Assembly (NCBI GenBank): GCA_028571685.1
Contig: CM053143.1
Span: forward strand, 873,001-937,000
Length of the DNA: 64,000 nt
DNA from: Heterohyrax brucei
Lineage: Eukaryota; Chordata; Mammalia; Hyracoidea; Procaviidae
Reading direction: 5' to 3'
Shown here: one piece after another, positions 1-11,879 of the stretch
How the letters are laid out: each line of letters starts with the position of its first letter
How positions within the stretch are numbered: position 1 is the stretch's first letter
The notes under the pieces: model-generated
Told to the model about the DNA's origin: nothing
The model's database searches: none
The model's input: the letters and a program-made list of their open reading frames with translations, nothing else
Program-made: the position numbers and the translations under genes

Positions 1-696
1 TGCACCTCACCATAAAGGAAACAAAAATCCTCACAGCTGGACCAGTAAGCAACATCATGATAAATGGAGAAAGGGTTGACATTGTCAAGGATTTTATTTC
101 ACTTGGTTCCACAATCAACACTCGTGGAAGCACCAGTCAAGAAATCAAGTGACACATTGCATTGTGTTGGAAAAACCTGCTGCAAAAGACCTCTTTAAAG
201 TATTGAAAAGTAAAGATGTCACCTTGAAGACTAAGGTGCACATGAACCAAGCCATAGTATTTTCAGTCACATCATATGCATGCAAAAGCTGGACAGTGAA
301 TAAGAAAGACAGAAGAAGAATTGATGCCTTCGAACTGTGGTGTTGGAGACGAATACTGAATGTACCGTGGACTGCCAAAAGAACTAAGAGATCTGTTTTG
401 AAAGAAGTACAACCAGAATGCTCTTCGGAAGCAAAAATGGCGAGATTGTGTCTCACATTATTTGGACATGTTGTCAAGAGAGATCAGTCCCTGGAGAAGG
501 ACATCATATTGGTAGAGTGGACGGTCAGTGAAAAAGAGGAAGACCCTCAAGGAGATGGTGCAACATAGTGCAACAATAGGCTTAAGCATAAAAACGATTA
601 TGGACATGGTGCAAGAGCAGGCAATGTTTCATTCTGTTGGGCACAGGGTCGCTATGATTTGGAACTGACTTGATGGCACCTAACAACAACAACAAC
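1..696 (+). mobile_element. RTE-clade LINE (RTE1/BovB-like), 3' end
   Basis: The frame at 149-568 reads as the C-terminal tail of RTE reverse transcriptases: SYACKSWTVNKKDRRRIDAF, then ELWCWRRILNVPWTAKRTKR. The copy ends in the family's CAA-repeat tail (caacaacaac near 680-696). It continues to the left of the window. The 5' part matches 6090-6330 of the longer copy at 3690-6778. The frame is short and interrupted, so it is a dead copy. Confidence 0.9.
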
Positions 697-702
697 CATG
701 CA

Positions 703-870
703 AGGACCCCAGAATACTATGTTAAGAGCTCAGGCTGCTAACCAAAAGGTCGTCAGTTCAAATCCACCAGTCACTCCTTGTAAACCCTACAGGGCAGTAT
801 GACTGTGGCCTATAGGGTCTCAATGAGTCAGAATTGACGCAACAGGAATGGGTTTAGATCTTTTTTTTTT
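703..870 (+). mobile_element. AfroSINE (+)
   Basis: This copy has a tRNA-type head with the box-B-like stretch cagttcaaatccacc, the block 'gtaaaccctacagggcag', and 'agggtctcaatgagtcaga', followed by a T-rich tail. It sits directly after the RTE tail, with which the family shares its 3' end. Confidence 0.85.
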
Positions 871-1295
871 TTTGGTTTATGTGACTTTTAGAGTTAGGTT
901 TCAAGAGCCTGTACTTACAAATAAAACACATGAAACAAGGAAAAAATACATTTGAAAGGATTTTGATGGAAATTCAATCAAATTTTAAAAGCTGTCTTTA
1001 AATTTATTTCCAATTTAATGTTGTTACCATGGTGTTATTTAGGACACATGTCTTTATTTCACGTTCTCTACTGAAATATATTTTGCTAGATAAAGGATTT
1101 GAGGTAGATGATTGGTTCTGTTTTATTTCCTTTAGACCTTTAAATTTGTTGTTCCATTATATGCTGGTCACTGTTGTTTTTGCTCAAACATAGTGATGAT
1201 TGAGAAAATGGCACAAGCCTGGGTGGTTTGTTCTTTTATACATGGGCAGGGAGGTGGAGGAGTCACTGTGAGTCAGAAATGACACTAAGACATCT
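871..1295. other. Intergenic/intronic sequence, no gene
   Basis: AT-rich unique sequence. A possible degraded SINE/RTE tail lies at about 1250-1295 (gagtcagaaatgacacta). No coding frame is supported. Confidence 0.5.
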
Positions 1296-1310
1296 AACAA
1301 TAGTTTCTTG

Positions 1311-2535
1311 GGGTTTTTTTTTTTTTGGCCTTTTCACTTTTTATTGTGCTTTAGATGAACATTTAGAGAACGCACTGGTTTCTCATTTAACAGTTAGTAC
1401 ATGTATAGTTTTATGACTTTGGTTGACAATCCCACAACAGGTCAATAGTCTTCTCTATTTACCAACTTTCTTATCCTGTTCTGCCATCTAGTCTGTGTTC
1501 CTGGGCTGGCATGCCCCTTTAGTCTCCTTTGCTTTAATGGCCTGTCTAGTGTTTTGCTGAAATGTGAACCTCAGGAGTGATTTCATTACTGAGCTGAAGG
1601 AGTGTTCTGGAGTCTATAATCACGGGGAGCAGTCTGTCAGGCCAGCAAGTCTGCTATTTCTTTTTAGGTTAGAATGTTGTTCTACATTTTTCTCTCAGCT
1701 CTGTCCGGGACTCTCTGTTGTAATCCCTGTCAGAGCAGTCAGAGGTGGTAGCTGAACACCATTCAGTTGTGGTGGACTCCGTCTGGTAAGCGTTGTTGGA
1801 GGTGTAGTCAATTAGTCCTTTGGACTGATCTTTCCCTCCTGTGGTTAGTTTTCTGTCTTCTTCCTTACTCCTGAAGGGATGAGAACGGTGGAATAACCCA
1901 GATGGTTGTTCACAGGCTTTTAAGACTCCAGATGCCGATCACCAAAGTAGAACGTAGGACATTTTTTAGTAAATAAATAAATAAAATAAAATAAACTGTC
2001 AAAGCATTTGAGCTAGATGGTCCCTAGGGATATTACGCCATTTGAGCTACATGTTCTCCACAGCCCTCAACTAGCAATTTCACTGGTCCCTCAGGGAGTT
2101 TGACCTACCCATGGAGCTTCCACGACCATGTCTTCAACAAGCTGTTCCGGTTTCTCCAGCGTTGTGTACTGTCTTACCTGTTGTCCAAGTTACCACTTGT
2201 CTATTATCTAGTTAGCGTTTTTCTATCCTCACCCTCCCCTCCCTTGTAACCATAAAAGATAGTTTCTTTTTACATATAAATCTTTTCACGAGTATTTGCA
2301 TTAGTTGTCTCATGCGATAATTGCCATGTTTTGACTGACTTATTTGACTCAGCATAACACCCTTCAAGTGTCCTCCATGTTACAGGATGCTTCACTGATT
2401 CATCGTTGTTGCATAATAATTCACTGTGCAAATGTACCACAGTTTGTTCATCCATTTATCTTTTGATGGGTATTTAGGTTGTTTACATCTTTTTTGCTTC
2501 TGTGAATAATGTACCAGTGATTACGGGTGAGCATA
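1311..2535 (-). mobile_element. Old L1 'A', segment 1: poly-A, 3'UTR and ORF2 C-terminus
   Basis: Read on the - strand this is an L1 3' end. The T-run at 1314-1326 is the inverted poly-A, followed by the L1 3'UTR. From about 2240 comes the end of ORF2 (revcomp of 'gactcagcataacacccttc', as in the L1 copies at 8450 and 62390). It is broken off at 2535 by the mariner. Confidence 0.85.
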
Positions 2536-3108
2536 CGAGGACTGCCAGTTAAGTTGGTAAACTCATCCTAGAAAGAGTGCTGCATACCCCATTGCTGAAT
2601 GTCAGTATGGTCACCTTTGAAGTACTACTGTTGGAAAGCCATCCACCGATGCCAGCACCTAGTCCACCCTTGAAAGCAATTTTAGAATTCTTTTCTGGAA
2701 CGGCCATCAGAGCTGTCATCAAATTACCCTTGATGTCTTGAATGTTATCAAAATGTCTTCGTTTCAATGTTTCCTTTTTCAGTATTTCCTATATCGTCAG
2801 GTAAAGAAAAGCCATTGGGGGCCAGATCAAATGAGTAGGTAGGATGTTCAATACAGTTATTTGTTTACTGGCTAAAAACTCCTTCACAGACAACTATACA
2901 ATTATGTTCGCAAACCTGCCACCATGCCACTGTGAGCAATGGCCATTCTAGAAAGAGTTCCAGAATTGCTATGAAGGGTGGACTGGGTACAGGCATCGGT
3001 GCATAGCTTCCCAACGGGAGTGCTTTGAAGGTGCCCATAGTAATAGTCAGCAATGAAGTATGTAGCAATTAGAACAATTGACTTTGTGGATTTAATTGTC
3101 AGACCCTG
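2536..3108. mobile_element. Fold-back mariner element
   Basis: A Tc1/mariner fragment sits inside L1 'A'. The - strand encodes transposase end pieces: HPTYSFDLAPNGF (about 2805-2845), matching the mariner YSxDLAP motif that holds the last catalytic Asp, then RRHFDNIQDIKGNLMTAL. TA dinucleotides flank both ends (2534-2535, 3109-3110), and removing the element restores the L1 sequence. The right part (about 2937-3108) is an inverted, roughly 80% identical copy of the left end (2536-about 2695). The element therefore has two inverted copies of the same terminus instead of a 5' and a 3' end. It is non-coding and lacks most of the transposase. Confidence 0.85.
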
Positions 3109-3110
3109 TA

Positions 3111-3690
3111 TGTCCATTTGTATAACGGCTCTTGTTTCTCTAGGATATATCATTAGCCATGGGATTGCTGGATCATGTGGTATTTCTATTTCTGTCTTTC
3201 TAATGAAGTACCATAGTGTTTTTCAAAATGGTTGTATTCTTTTGCATTCCTACTGGCAGTGCATGAAAGTCCCAATCTCCCCATAGCCTCTCTAATGTTT
3301 ATTATTTCCTGTTTTTTTTAATTCCTACTTGTAATGCCTGGTTGAAATGGTATCTCATTGTGGTTTCAGTTTGCACTTCTCTATGGCTAGTAACCTTGAG
3401 CAGTGCTTCATTGTCTGTTGGTGACTTGAATATCTTCATTGAAGTGTCTATTCATTTCCTTTGTCCAATTTTTAATTATTTGTCTTTTTGTTGTAGAAGT
3501 GTATTTTCTTGTAGATTTTATAGGTTAGGTCTTTGATGAATTTGTCATAGCCAATTTTTTTTGCTCAGTCTTTTTTTTTTGGTGAAGTCTTTCGATGAGT
3601 ATAAGTGTTTTATTTTTAGAAGACCTCAATTACCTAGCTTATCTTTTAGCGTTTCTGTGTTGTTGATTATGTATTCTGTTAATGCCATAT
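3111..3690 (-). mobile_element. Old L1 'A', segment 2 (ORF2 C-terminal part)
   Basis: This continues the L1 directly after the mariner: 'tgtccatttgtataacggct', then 'ggatatatcattagccatgg', as in the L1 at 8640-8700. It runs to about 3690, where RTE sequence begins. Confidence 0.85.
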
Positions 3691-6600
3691 ATAGGGGCTG
3701 GCATCTAGGACTGTAGTAGGATGAAAGTTGGTGCAAGCCGTACTTCAGAGCAACTCTCTTTACACTGGAGCACAGAAATGACTGTGTCAGATATAGTGCT
3801 AGAAAAGGAGCCCTGCAGTTGGAAGGCACTGGGGAAGAGCTGCCTCCTCAAATCAGAGTTGATCTTAATGAAGTGGATGGAGTAAAGCCTTAAGAATCTT
3901 CATTTGCTGGTGTGGCATGACTCAAGACTCAAAGTGAGATGAAACAGCTGCAAACATCCATTAGTAATTGGGACATGGAATGTACAAAGTATGAATGTAG
4001 GAAAATTTCAAGTCATCAAAAATGAAATGGAATGCATAAACATGGATATCCTAGGTGTTGGTGAGCTGAAGTGGACTGTTATTGGCCATTTTGAATCTGA
4101 TAGTCACATAGTATACTATACCAGGAATGAAAACTTGAAGAGGAACTGTGTTGCGTTCATCATCAAAAACAACATTTCAGGAAGTACAGTGTTGTCCTGA
4201 AGTACAATACTGTCAGTGATAGCATAATATCCATATGCCTAGATAATATGATGTATTAGAATTTATCCACCAAAAACTAAGGTTAAAGATGAAGAAACTG
4301 AAGATTTTTTTCCCCAGCTTCTGTAGTCTGAAAGTCATCCAACATGTGATCAGGATGCATCAATAATTACTGGTGATTGGACTGTGAAAGCTGGAAATGA
4401 AGAAAGGTTGGTAGTTCGAAAATATGATCTTGGTATAGAAATAATGCTGGAGATCACTTGATAGAATTTTGCAAGACTAACAACTTCTTCATTGCAAATA
4501 CCTTTTTTCACCAACACAAATGGGCATGTGCACACATGGACCTAACCATCTGGAATACACAGGAATCAAATTTACTACATCTGTGGAAAAAGACCCTGGC
4601 CCATGGAAAAAGCGGAGAAACTATACCAGCAGTTAGGACAAGATGAGGTGCTGACTGTGGTGTAGATCATCAGTTGCTCATATGCAAATTCATATTGAAA
4701 CTGAAGACAATTAGAACAAATCCATGAGAACCAAAGTATGAACTTCAGTATATCCCACCTGAGTTGAGAGAGCATCTCAAGAACAGACTTGATGTATTGA
4801 TCACTAATGACCAAAGACTAAAACTAATTAAGGAATGACATCAGACATCGTCCATGAAGAAAGCAAGAGGTCATTGAACAGACAAGAAAGAAAGACCAAA
4901 CAATGTGTCAGAGGAGATTCTGAAACTTGCCTTTGAATGTCAAGTAGCTAAAGGAAGCAGTGACAAAATAAAAGACCTGAACAGAAGATATCAAAGGGCA
5001 GCTCAAGAAGACAAAATGAAGTATTATAATGACATGTGCAAAGAGCTGGAAATAGAAAACCAAAAGGGAAGAACATGTTCTGCATTTCTCAAGCTGAAAA
5101 AACTGGAGGAAAAATTCGAGCCTGCCATTACAATAGTGAAGAATTCTACAGGGAAAATATTAAATGACTCAGGGAGCATCAAAAGAAAATGGAAGGAATA
5201 CACAGGTCATTATACCAGAAAGAACTGGTTGCTGTTCAGCCATTTGAAGGGGTAGCATATGATCGGGAACCTATGGTACTAAAGGAGGAAGTCATAGCTG
5301 CATTGAAGTCACTGATGAAAAACAGGACTCCTGGCATTGATGGTATACCAACTGAGATTTGAACAAACATACGCAGTGCTGGAAGTGCTAACTCATCCAT
5401 GCCAAGAAATTTGAAGGACAGCTACCTGGCCAACTGACTGAAAGAGCTCTGTATTTATGCCCATTCCAAAGAAAGGTGATGCATCTGAATGTAGAAATCA
5501 TTGTCTCACAATATCTTTAATATCACATGCAAGTAAAATTCTGCTCAAGGTCATTCAAAAGTGAATGCATCAGTATATTAACAAAGAACTGCCAGAAATT
5601 CAAGCTGGATTCAGAAGAGAAATGGAACCAGGGATATCATTACTGATGTCAGATGGATCTTGGCTGAAAGCAGAGAATGCCATAAAGATGTTTACCTGTG
5701 TTTCTTTGTGCAAAGGCATTCAACTGTGTGGATCTTAACAAATTATGGCTAACATTGGATAAAATGAGAGTTCCAGCATACTTAATTGTGCTCTTAAGGA
5801 ATTAGTACATGGTACAAGAGGCAGTCATGCAAACACAAGGGGACAGTGCATGGTTTATAGTCAGGAAACGTGTGCATCAAGGTTGTATCCTTTCACCATA
5901 CATTTTCAATCTGTATGCTGAGTGAATATTCCAAGAAGCTGTATAATATGAAGAATGAAGCATCAGGATTAGAGGAAGACTCATTAACAACCTATGCTAT
6001 GCAGACGTCACCACCTTACTTGCTGGAAGTGAAGAAGATTTGAAACACTTGGCTGATAGAGATTAGAGACCACAGCCTTCAGTATGGATTTCACCTCAGT
6101 GTCAAGAAGACAAAAATCCTCACAACTTGACCAGTAAGTAACATTGTCATAAATGGAGAAAGGATAGAGGTTGTCAGGGATTTTGTTTTATTTGGGTCCA
6201 CAATCAATGTCCACGGAAGCAGCAGTCAAGAAATCAAAAGACACATTGAGTTGGGGAAATCTACTGCAAAAGACATCTTTAAAGTATTGAAAAGTAAAGA
6301 TGTCACCTGGAAGACTTAGGTGTGCCTGACCCAAGCCGTGGTATTTTCAGTCGCATCATATGCATGCAAAAGTTGAATACTGAGCAAAACAGAAGAATAG
6401 TCAATGTGTTTCAATTGTGGTGTTGAAGAAAAATATTGAATGTAACATGGACTGCCAAAATAAGCAACAGATCTATTCTAGAAGTACAACCAGAGTGTTC
6501 CTTGGAAGCAACAATGGCAGTCAAGACTGTGTCTTACATACTTTGGACACATTGTCAGGAATCAGTTCCTGGACAAGGACATCATGTTTCGTAGAGTGGA

Positions 6601-6778
6601 GGGTCAGTGAAAGAAAGGAAAATTGTCGATGACATGGATTGACACAGTGGCTGCAACGATGGGTTTAATCATAAAAATGATTGTGGATGTGGCACAAGAC
6701 AGGGCAGTGTTTCATTCTGTTGGGCATGGGGTCAGTATGAGTCGGAACCAATTTGATGGTACCTAACAACAACAACAA
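3690..6778 (+). mobile_element. RTE-clade LINE (RTE1/BovB-like), near full length, defective
   Basis: An endonuclease start is readable near 3970-4100 (GTWNVQSMNVGKFQVIKNEM, then DILGVGELKWT). The pre-RT region lies at 4905-5255. RT motifs include a piece near 5300-5360 (LKSLMKNRTPGIDGIPTEI) and the catalytic region near 5990-6050. There CYADVTTLLAG replaces the usual YADD, so the second catalytic Asp is lost. The C-terminus near 6300-6630 and the CAA tail at 6762-6777 match the copy at 1-696. Many frame breaks show it is dead. It splits L1 'A'. Confidence 0.9.
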
Positions 6779-6794
6779 GTCCCATTCTAATCCT

Positions 6795-6925
6795 CTTTAA
6801 CATAATCTGTTCTATTAACCACAGTCATAAATTAGAATTTACAGCAGAGAAATATCACAAAATGGAAGGCAGTTGCACAATACTGGGAATCACGGCCCAG
6901 TGGAAGTGTTACATACATTTTTGAG
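6795..6925 (-). mobile_element. MaLR-like LTR fragment
   Basis: This short piece resembles 19540-19630 of the LTR at 18704-19632 ('ctgggaatcacggcccag' versus 'caggaatcatggcctggc'). It is a fossil fragment wedged between the RTE copy and L1 'A'. No gene is present. Confidence 0.6.
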
Positions 6926-7454
6926 AGGACACAGTCAATCCACGATAGGTATCCAGTTTTGTCAGCGTTACTTATCAAAAAGGCTGTCTTTTCCTCTTTT
7001 AATGGACTTTGAGCCCTTGTTAAAGATCATGTGACCATAGGTAGATGGATTTACATCTAGTTCTCAATTCTGTTCAACTAATCAGTGTATCTGACTTTGT
7101 ACTAGTACTGGGCTGTTTTGACTATCATAGCTGTATAGGTTAGGTAGCACAAGTCCTCTTATTTTATTGTTCTTCAATAGTGCTTTACTTATCTGGCGCT
7201 TCGTCTGTTTCCATATAAAGTTAACAATACATTTATTCAACTCTAAAGAATTGTTGTTGAATTTGGATCAGGAATATACTGTATTTGTAAATCGCTTTGG
7301 GTAGAATTGTCATTTTCACAATGTTGAACCTACCTCTTCATGAGCATGGTACTTTGTTTCATTTATGTAGATCTTTTGTGGTTTTTTTGCAGTAGTGTTT
7401 CGTAGCTTTCTTTGTATAGTTATTTTACATTTCTGATTAGATTCATTTCTAAGA
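6926..7454 (-). mobile_element. Old L1 'A', segment 3 (ORF2 RT region)
   Basis: It parallels 9380-9890 of L1 'B': 'ggtatccagttttgtcag', 'gctgttttgactatcata' and the 'gaattgtcattttcaca' block. On the - strand it encodes broken L1 ORF2 thumb-region sequence. Confidence 0.85.
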
Positions 7455-10400
7455 TTTTTTAAAGATTCAATGAAACTGTATATTCCTATATAAATTTGCA
7501 TGCTCACCTATACACAGCTCCCAGTGCTCTCTCTGCCCAGTGACAGCACACTCTTCCTCTCCACTCCAGCAATCTCCTATCACCTCCTCTCCACCCACTC
7601 CCCTGCCTCCAGTAAGAGGTCAGCAGGACGACATCGTATAGATTTATGGTCACTCTATGTCACCAAGTCCAATCCGTTCCTGTCCAAAGAGTTGACCTCC
7701 ATTATGATGTATGGATAGGGGCAGCATCAGGGCCAGGGGCCACTCTCCCAGGAGAACTCCAAGGCCATTGGACCATCAATTGCAGTCTTTTAGTGGAGAT
7801 CTCAGGATGAACCCCTTTTTATTCTGCTGCAAGTGAGACTCAACTTTGTGAGCTCCATGGTGATAGTGATCTATCACTGGTGGTGGCCAGGCACTACCTG
7901 GTTCTTCTGGTCACAAGTTGATGTATTCACTCACTTACGTGGGTCTGTCTGTCTTCTGGGTTCTCTTTCCCCCATGTTGTTTTGGTCCTCGGTGATCATC
8001 CATGCCTGCCGAGTTGGGACCACTTGCTATACCTTCAGATGGCAGTTTGGCAGCTTTTAAGACCCCAGATGCCACTCACCAATGTGAAGTACAGAAGGCT
8101 CTCTTAACAAAACGCTAGTTTTGCCAGTTGAGCTCGATTCACCTGAGTGCATGGTCCCTGGCCCCCACCCCAGCTACCCTGTACTTGCAGTATTGGGTTA
8201 AGGTGGAAGGAGTGATCACGTTATGTTGAAGTCCAGTTAATATTGATCTTCTATCTAACGTGCGCTGTCACCAATTTCACCCAACCAAATTCTATCAACT
8301 GTCTAATCTAAACCCTCCTCCCCCCACCCTCCCTTCCTCCCTCCCCACCTCAGAGAGTCTTTTCTTCTATGCATGAGTCTGTTTTTAAGTTCGTATCGTA
8401 GGGGTCTCATACAATATTTGTCCTTTTGTCGCTGACCACTTTCCCCCAGCATAGTGTCCTCCAATTGAAACCAGGTTAAGAGATGTTTCCTCCTGTCATC
8501 ATTGTTCTTTATCATTGCATAGTGTTCCATTGAGTATATATACCATGGCATACCTATCCATTCTTCTGTTGTTGGGCATCTGGGTTGATTCCATCTTTTT
8601 GCTGTTGTGGACTGTGCTGTGACAAACATTTGTGTGCATGTATCAGTTGGTGTGAATGGCCTTGATTCCATAGGATATATTCCAAGCAGTGGGATTACTG
8701 AGTCAAATGGTGTGTCTATATCCAGCTTTTTAAGGAAGCACCAGATTGCTTTCCCAAGAGGTTGCACCATTTTGCAATCCCACCAGCAGTATAGGAGAGT
8801 TCCAATTTCTCCACAGCCACTCCAGCATTTGTTGTTTTGCACTTTTGGATCGTGGCCAACCTTGTTAGGGTGAGATGGTATCTCATTTTCATTTTGATTT
8901 GAATTTCTTTAATAGCTAATGATTGTGAGCATGTCTGCATGTGTTTTTTGGCTGCCTGAATCTCCTCTTTAGAGAAGTACCTGTCCATCTCCTTTGCCTA
9001 TCACTTAATTGGATGATTTATCTTTTTCTTATTAATATTTTGTAGTACCTTATAGATTATGGAGATCAGGTATTGGTCTGACATATAGTTGCCAAATACT
9101 TTTTCCCATTCTGTAGGTGACCTTTTAATTCTAGCAATAGTCTTTGGATGAGCAAAAGCGTTTGGTTCCTAGTAGTTCCCATTTATGTATTTTCTCTTCT
9201 GTTTGCGGTTTGTTTGACAGTTTGTGAAGTGTGTCTACATTGAGTATTAAAACTTCCATAGTTGTTCCTACTTTTTCTTGGATGAGCTTTATCGTTTTAG
9301 ATTTGATATTTAGGTCTTTTATCAGTTTGAGTTGGTTTTTGTATAAGGTGTAAGATGTGGGTCTTGTTTCAGTTTACTGCAGATGGATATCCAATTTTGC
9401 CAGCACCATTTGTTGAAGAGATTGTTTTTACCCCAGTTTAATGTCTTAGGGCCTTTGTCGAATATCAACTGTTCATAGCCAGATGATGTCATCACTGGAG
9501 TATTGATTCTGTTCCATTTATCTGTCTGTTTTTGTTCCAGCACCAGGCTGTTTTGACTACTGTGGCAGTGTAATAGGTTCTAAACTCAGGTAGTGAGAGG
9601 CCTCCCAGTGTGTTCTTCTTTTTCAGTAGTGCTTTACTTATCCGGAATTTCTTCCCTTTCCAAACAAAGTTGGTGATTTGTTTCTCCATCTCATTAAAAA
9701 ATGTCACTGGAATTTGTATTCGGGTTGCATTATATAAGTATATTGCTTTGGGTAAAATTGACATTTTCACAACGTTAAGTCTTTCTATCCATGAGCAGGG
9801 TAGGTTTCTCCATTTGTGTAACTCTCTCTTAGTTTCTAGTATTAAGAGTTTGTAGTTTTCTTTGTAAAGGTCTATTATTTCTCTGGTTAGATTTATTCCT
9901 AGGTGCTTTATTTTCTTAGGAGCTATAGTAAATGGTGTTGATTTGGTGATTTCTTCCTTAATAATCTTGTTGTTGGTATAAAGGAATCCTACTGATTTTT
10001 TTATGTTTATCTTGTATCCTGAGACTTCGCTGAACTCTTCTATCAGTTTGAGTAGTTTACTTATGGATTCTTTAGGATTCTGTGCTTGTGCAATCATATA
10101 ATCTTCAGATAGGGAGGTTTTGACTTCTTTGCTGATGCAGATGCCCTTTATTTCTTGGTCTTGTCTAATTGCTCTGGCTAGAACTAGTAGTACAGTATTG
10201 AATAGGAGAGGTGAGAGTGGGCATCCTTGTCTAGTTCCTGTTCTCAAAGGAAACTGTTTCAGTCTCTCTCCATTCAGGATGATATAAGCAGTTGGCTTTG
10301 TATAACGGGCCCTTGTTGCATTGAGGCATTTGCCTTCTGTGCCTGTTTTGCTGAGAGCTTTTAGCATGAATGGGTGTTGGACTTTATCAAGTGCTTTTTC

Positions 10401-11877
10401 TGCATTAATAGACAAAATCAGGTGATTCTTGTCTTTTGTGTTATTTATGTGGTTTGTTTTTCTAATGCTGAACCAGTCTTGCATCCCTAGTATGAATCCA
10501 ACTTGGTCATAATGAATTATTTTTTTAATATGTTGTTGTTTCCTATTGTCAAGAATTTTGTTGAAGATTTTTGCATCTAGATTCATGAGTGATATTGATC
10601 CTTAGTTCTCCTTTTTTGCTGGGTCTTTCCCTGGCTTTGGTACCAGGGTTATGCTGGCTTCATAGAATGAATTTGGGAGTATTCCATCCCTTTCTATGTA
10701 TTGGAGATAACTCTTCTCTAAAAGCTTGGTCGAATTCTGCAGTGAAGCCATCTGGGCTTGGGCTTTTTTTCATTGGTACTTTCTTGATGACCTTTTCAAT
10801 CTCTTCCTTTGTGATGGGTTTATTGAATTGTTCTGCTTCACCTTGGGATAATTTTGGTAGGAGATATGAATCAAGGAATTTGTCCATTTCATCTAGGTTT
10901 TCAAATTTGTTAGAGTACAGCCTTTCGTAGTATTCTGTTACGATATTTTTGGTTTCTGTTGGATGTGTTGTGACAACTCCTCTCTCATTACTTATTTATT
11001 TGTTTCCTTTCCTGTTTTTTTTTAGTAAGTTTAGCCAGTGGTTTGTCAATTTTGTTGATCTTTTCCAAAAAACCAGCTTTTGGTCTTTTCAATTTTTTTG
11101 ATTGTTCTTCTGTCCTCTAACTTGTTTAGTTGTGCTCTGATCTTTATGATCTGTTTTCTTCTGGTGCCTGAGGGATTCCTTTGTTGTTCTCTCTCTACTT
11201 GTTCAAGCTGTAAAGTTAGTTCTTTGGTTTGGTTTCTTTCTTCCTTTGGGATGTGTGCATTTATGGAGATAAACTGACCTCTGAGCACTGCTTTGGCTGT
11301 ATCCTATAGGTTCTGGCAGCAAGTTTTATCATTCGCATTGGAATCAGTAAATTTCTTCGTTTCATCCTTGATTTCTTCTATAACCCTTGGCTTTTTGAGC
11401 AAGATGTTGTTCAGTTTCCATGAGTCCCACTTTCTGTGTTTTTTCTGCTATTGATTTTGACTTTTCTGGCTTTATGATCTGAGAAGATGGTTTGCAGTAA
11501 TTCAGTCATATGGATTTTGATGAGAACTGCTTTATGTCCCAACACATCGTCTATTCTGGAGTTGTTCTGTGTGCACTGGAGAAGAAGGTGTAGTTGTCCA
11601 CTGATGGATAGAAAGTTCTGCATATGTCGATGAAGTCTAGTTGGTTAATTGTGGCAATAAGGTCTTCTGTGTCTTTACTGAGCTTTTTTCTAGACAATCT
11701 CACCAATGTTGAGAGTGGAGTGCTGAAGTCTCCCACTATTATTGTACAGTGATCTATCTCTTTTTCGAGTGTAGTCAGTGTTTCTTTGATGTATTTAGGT
11801 GCTCTAATATTAGGTGCATAAATACTTAATGTTTTTAAGTTCTGCATGTGTTTTGAATGTTTAGATTTTTTTTTCAA
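7455..11877 (-). mobile_element. L1 'B', 5'-truncated, defective
   Basis: A younger L1 lies inside L1 'A'. From right to left on the - strand it has: part of the endonuclease (11551-11877; SIYAPNIRAPKYIKETLTTL and HCTIIVGDFSTPLSTL), the RT (9492-10586; [20 protein letters not shown] and [16 protein letters not shown]), the ORF2 C-terminus (8303-8988; CTQMFVTAQSTTAKRWNQPR and MPWYIYSMEHYAMIKNNDDR) and the 3'UTR (about 7460-8300). The RT catalytic box reads LSEDYM where FADDM is expected, and stops and shifts separate the pieces. The 5' end is missing from within the endonuclease onward, the usual L1 truncation. No clear target duplication was seen. Confidence 0.92.
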
Positions 11878-11879
11878 TA

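Noticed and set aside
149-568. 139-codon frame as a host gene
   Set aside because: Its sequence is the C-terminus of RTE reverse transcriptases and it ends in the RTE CAA tail.
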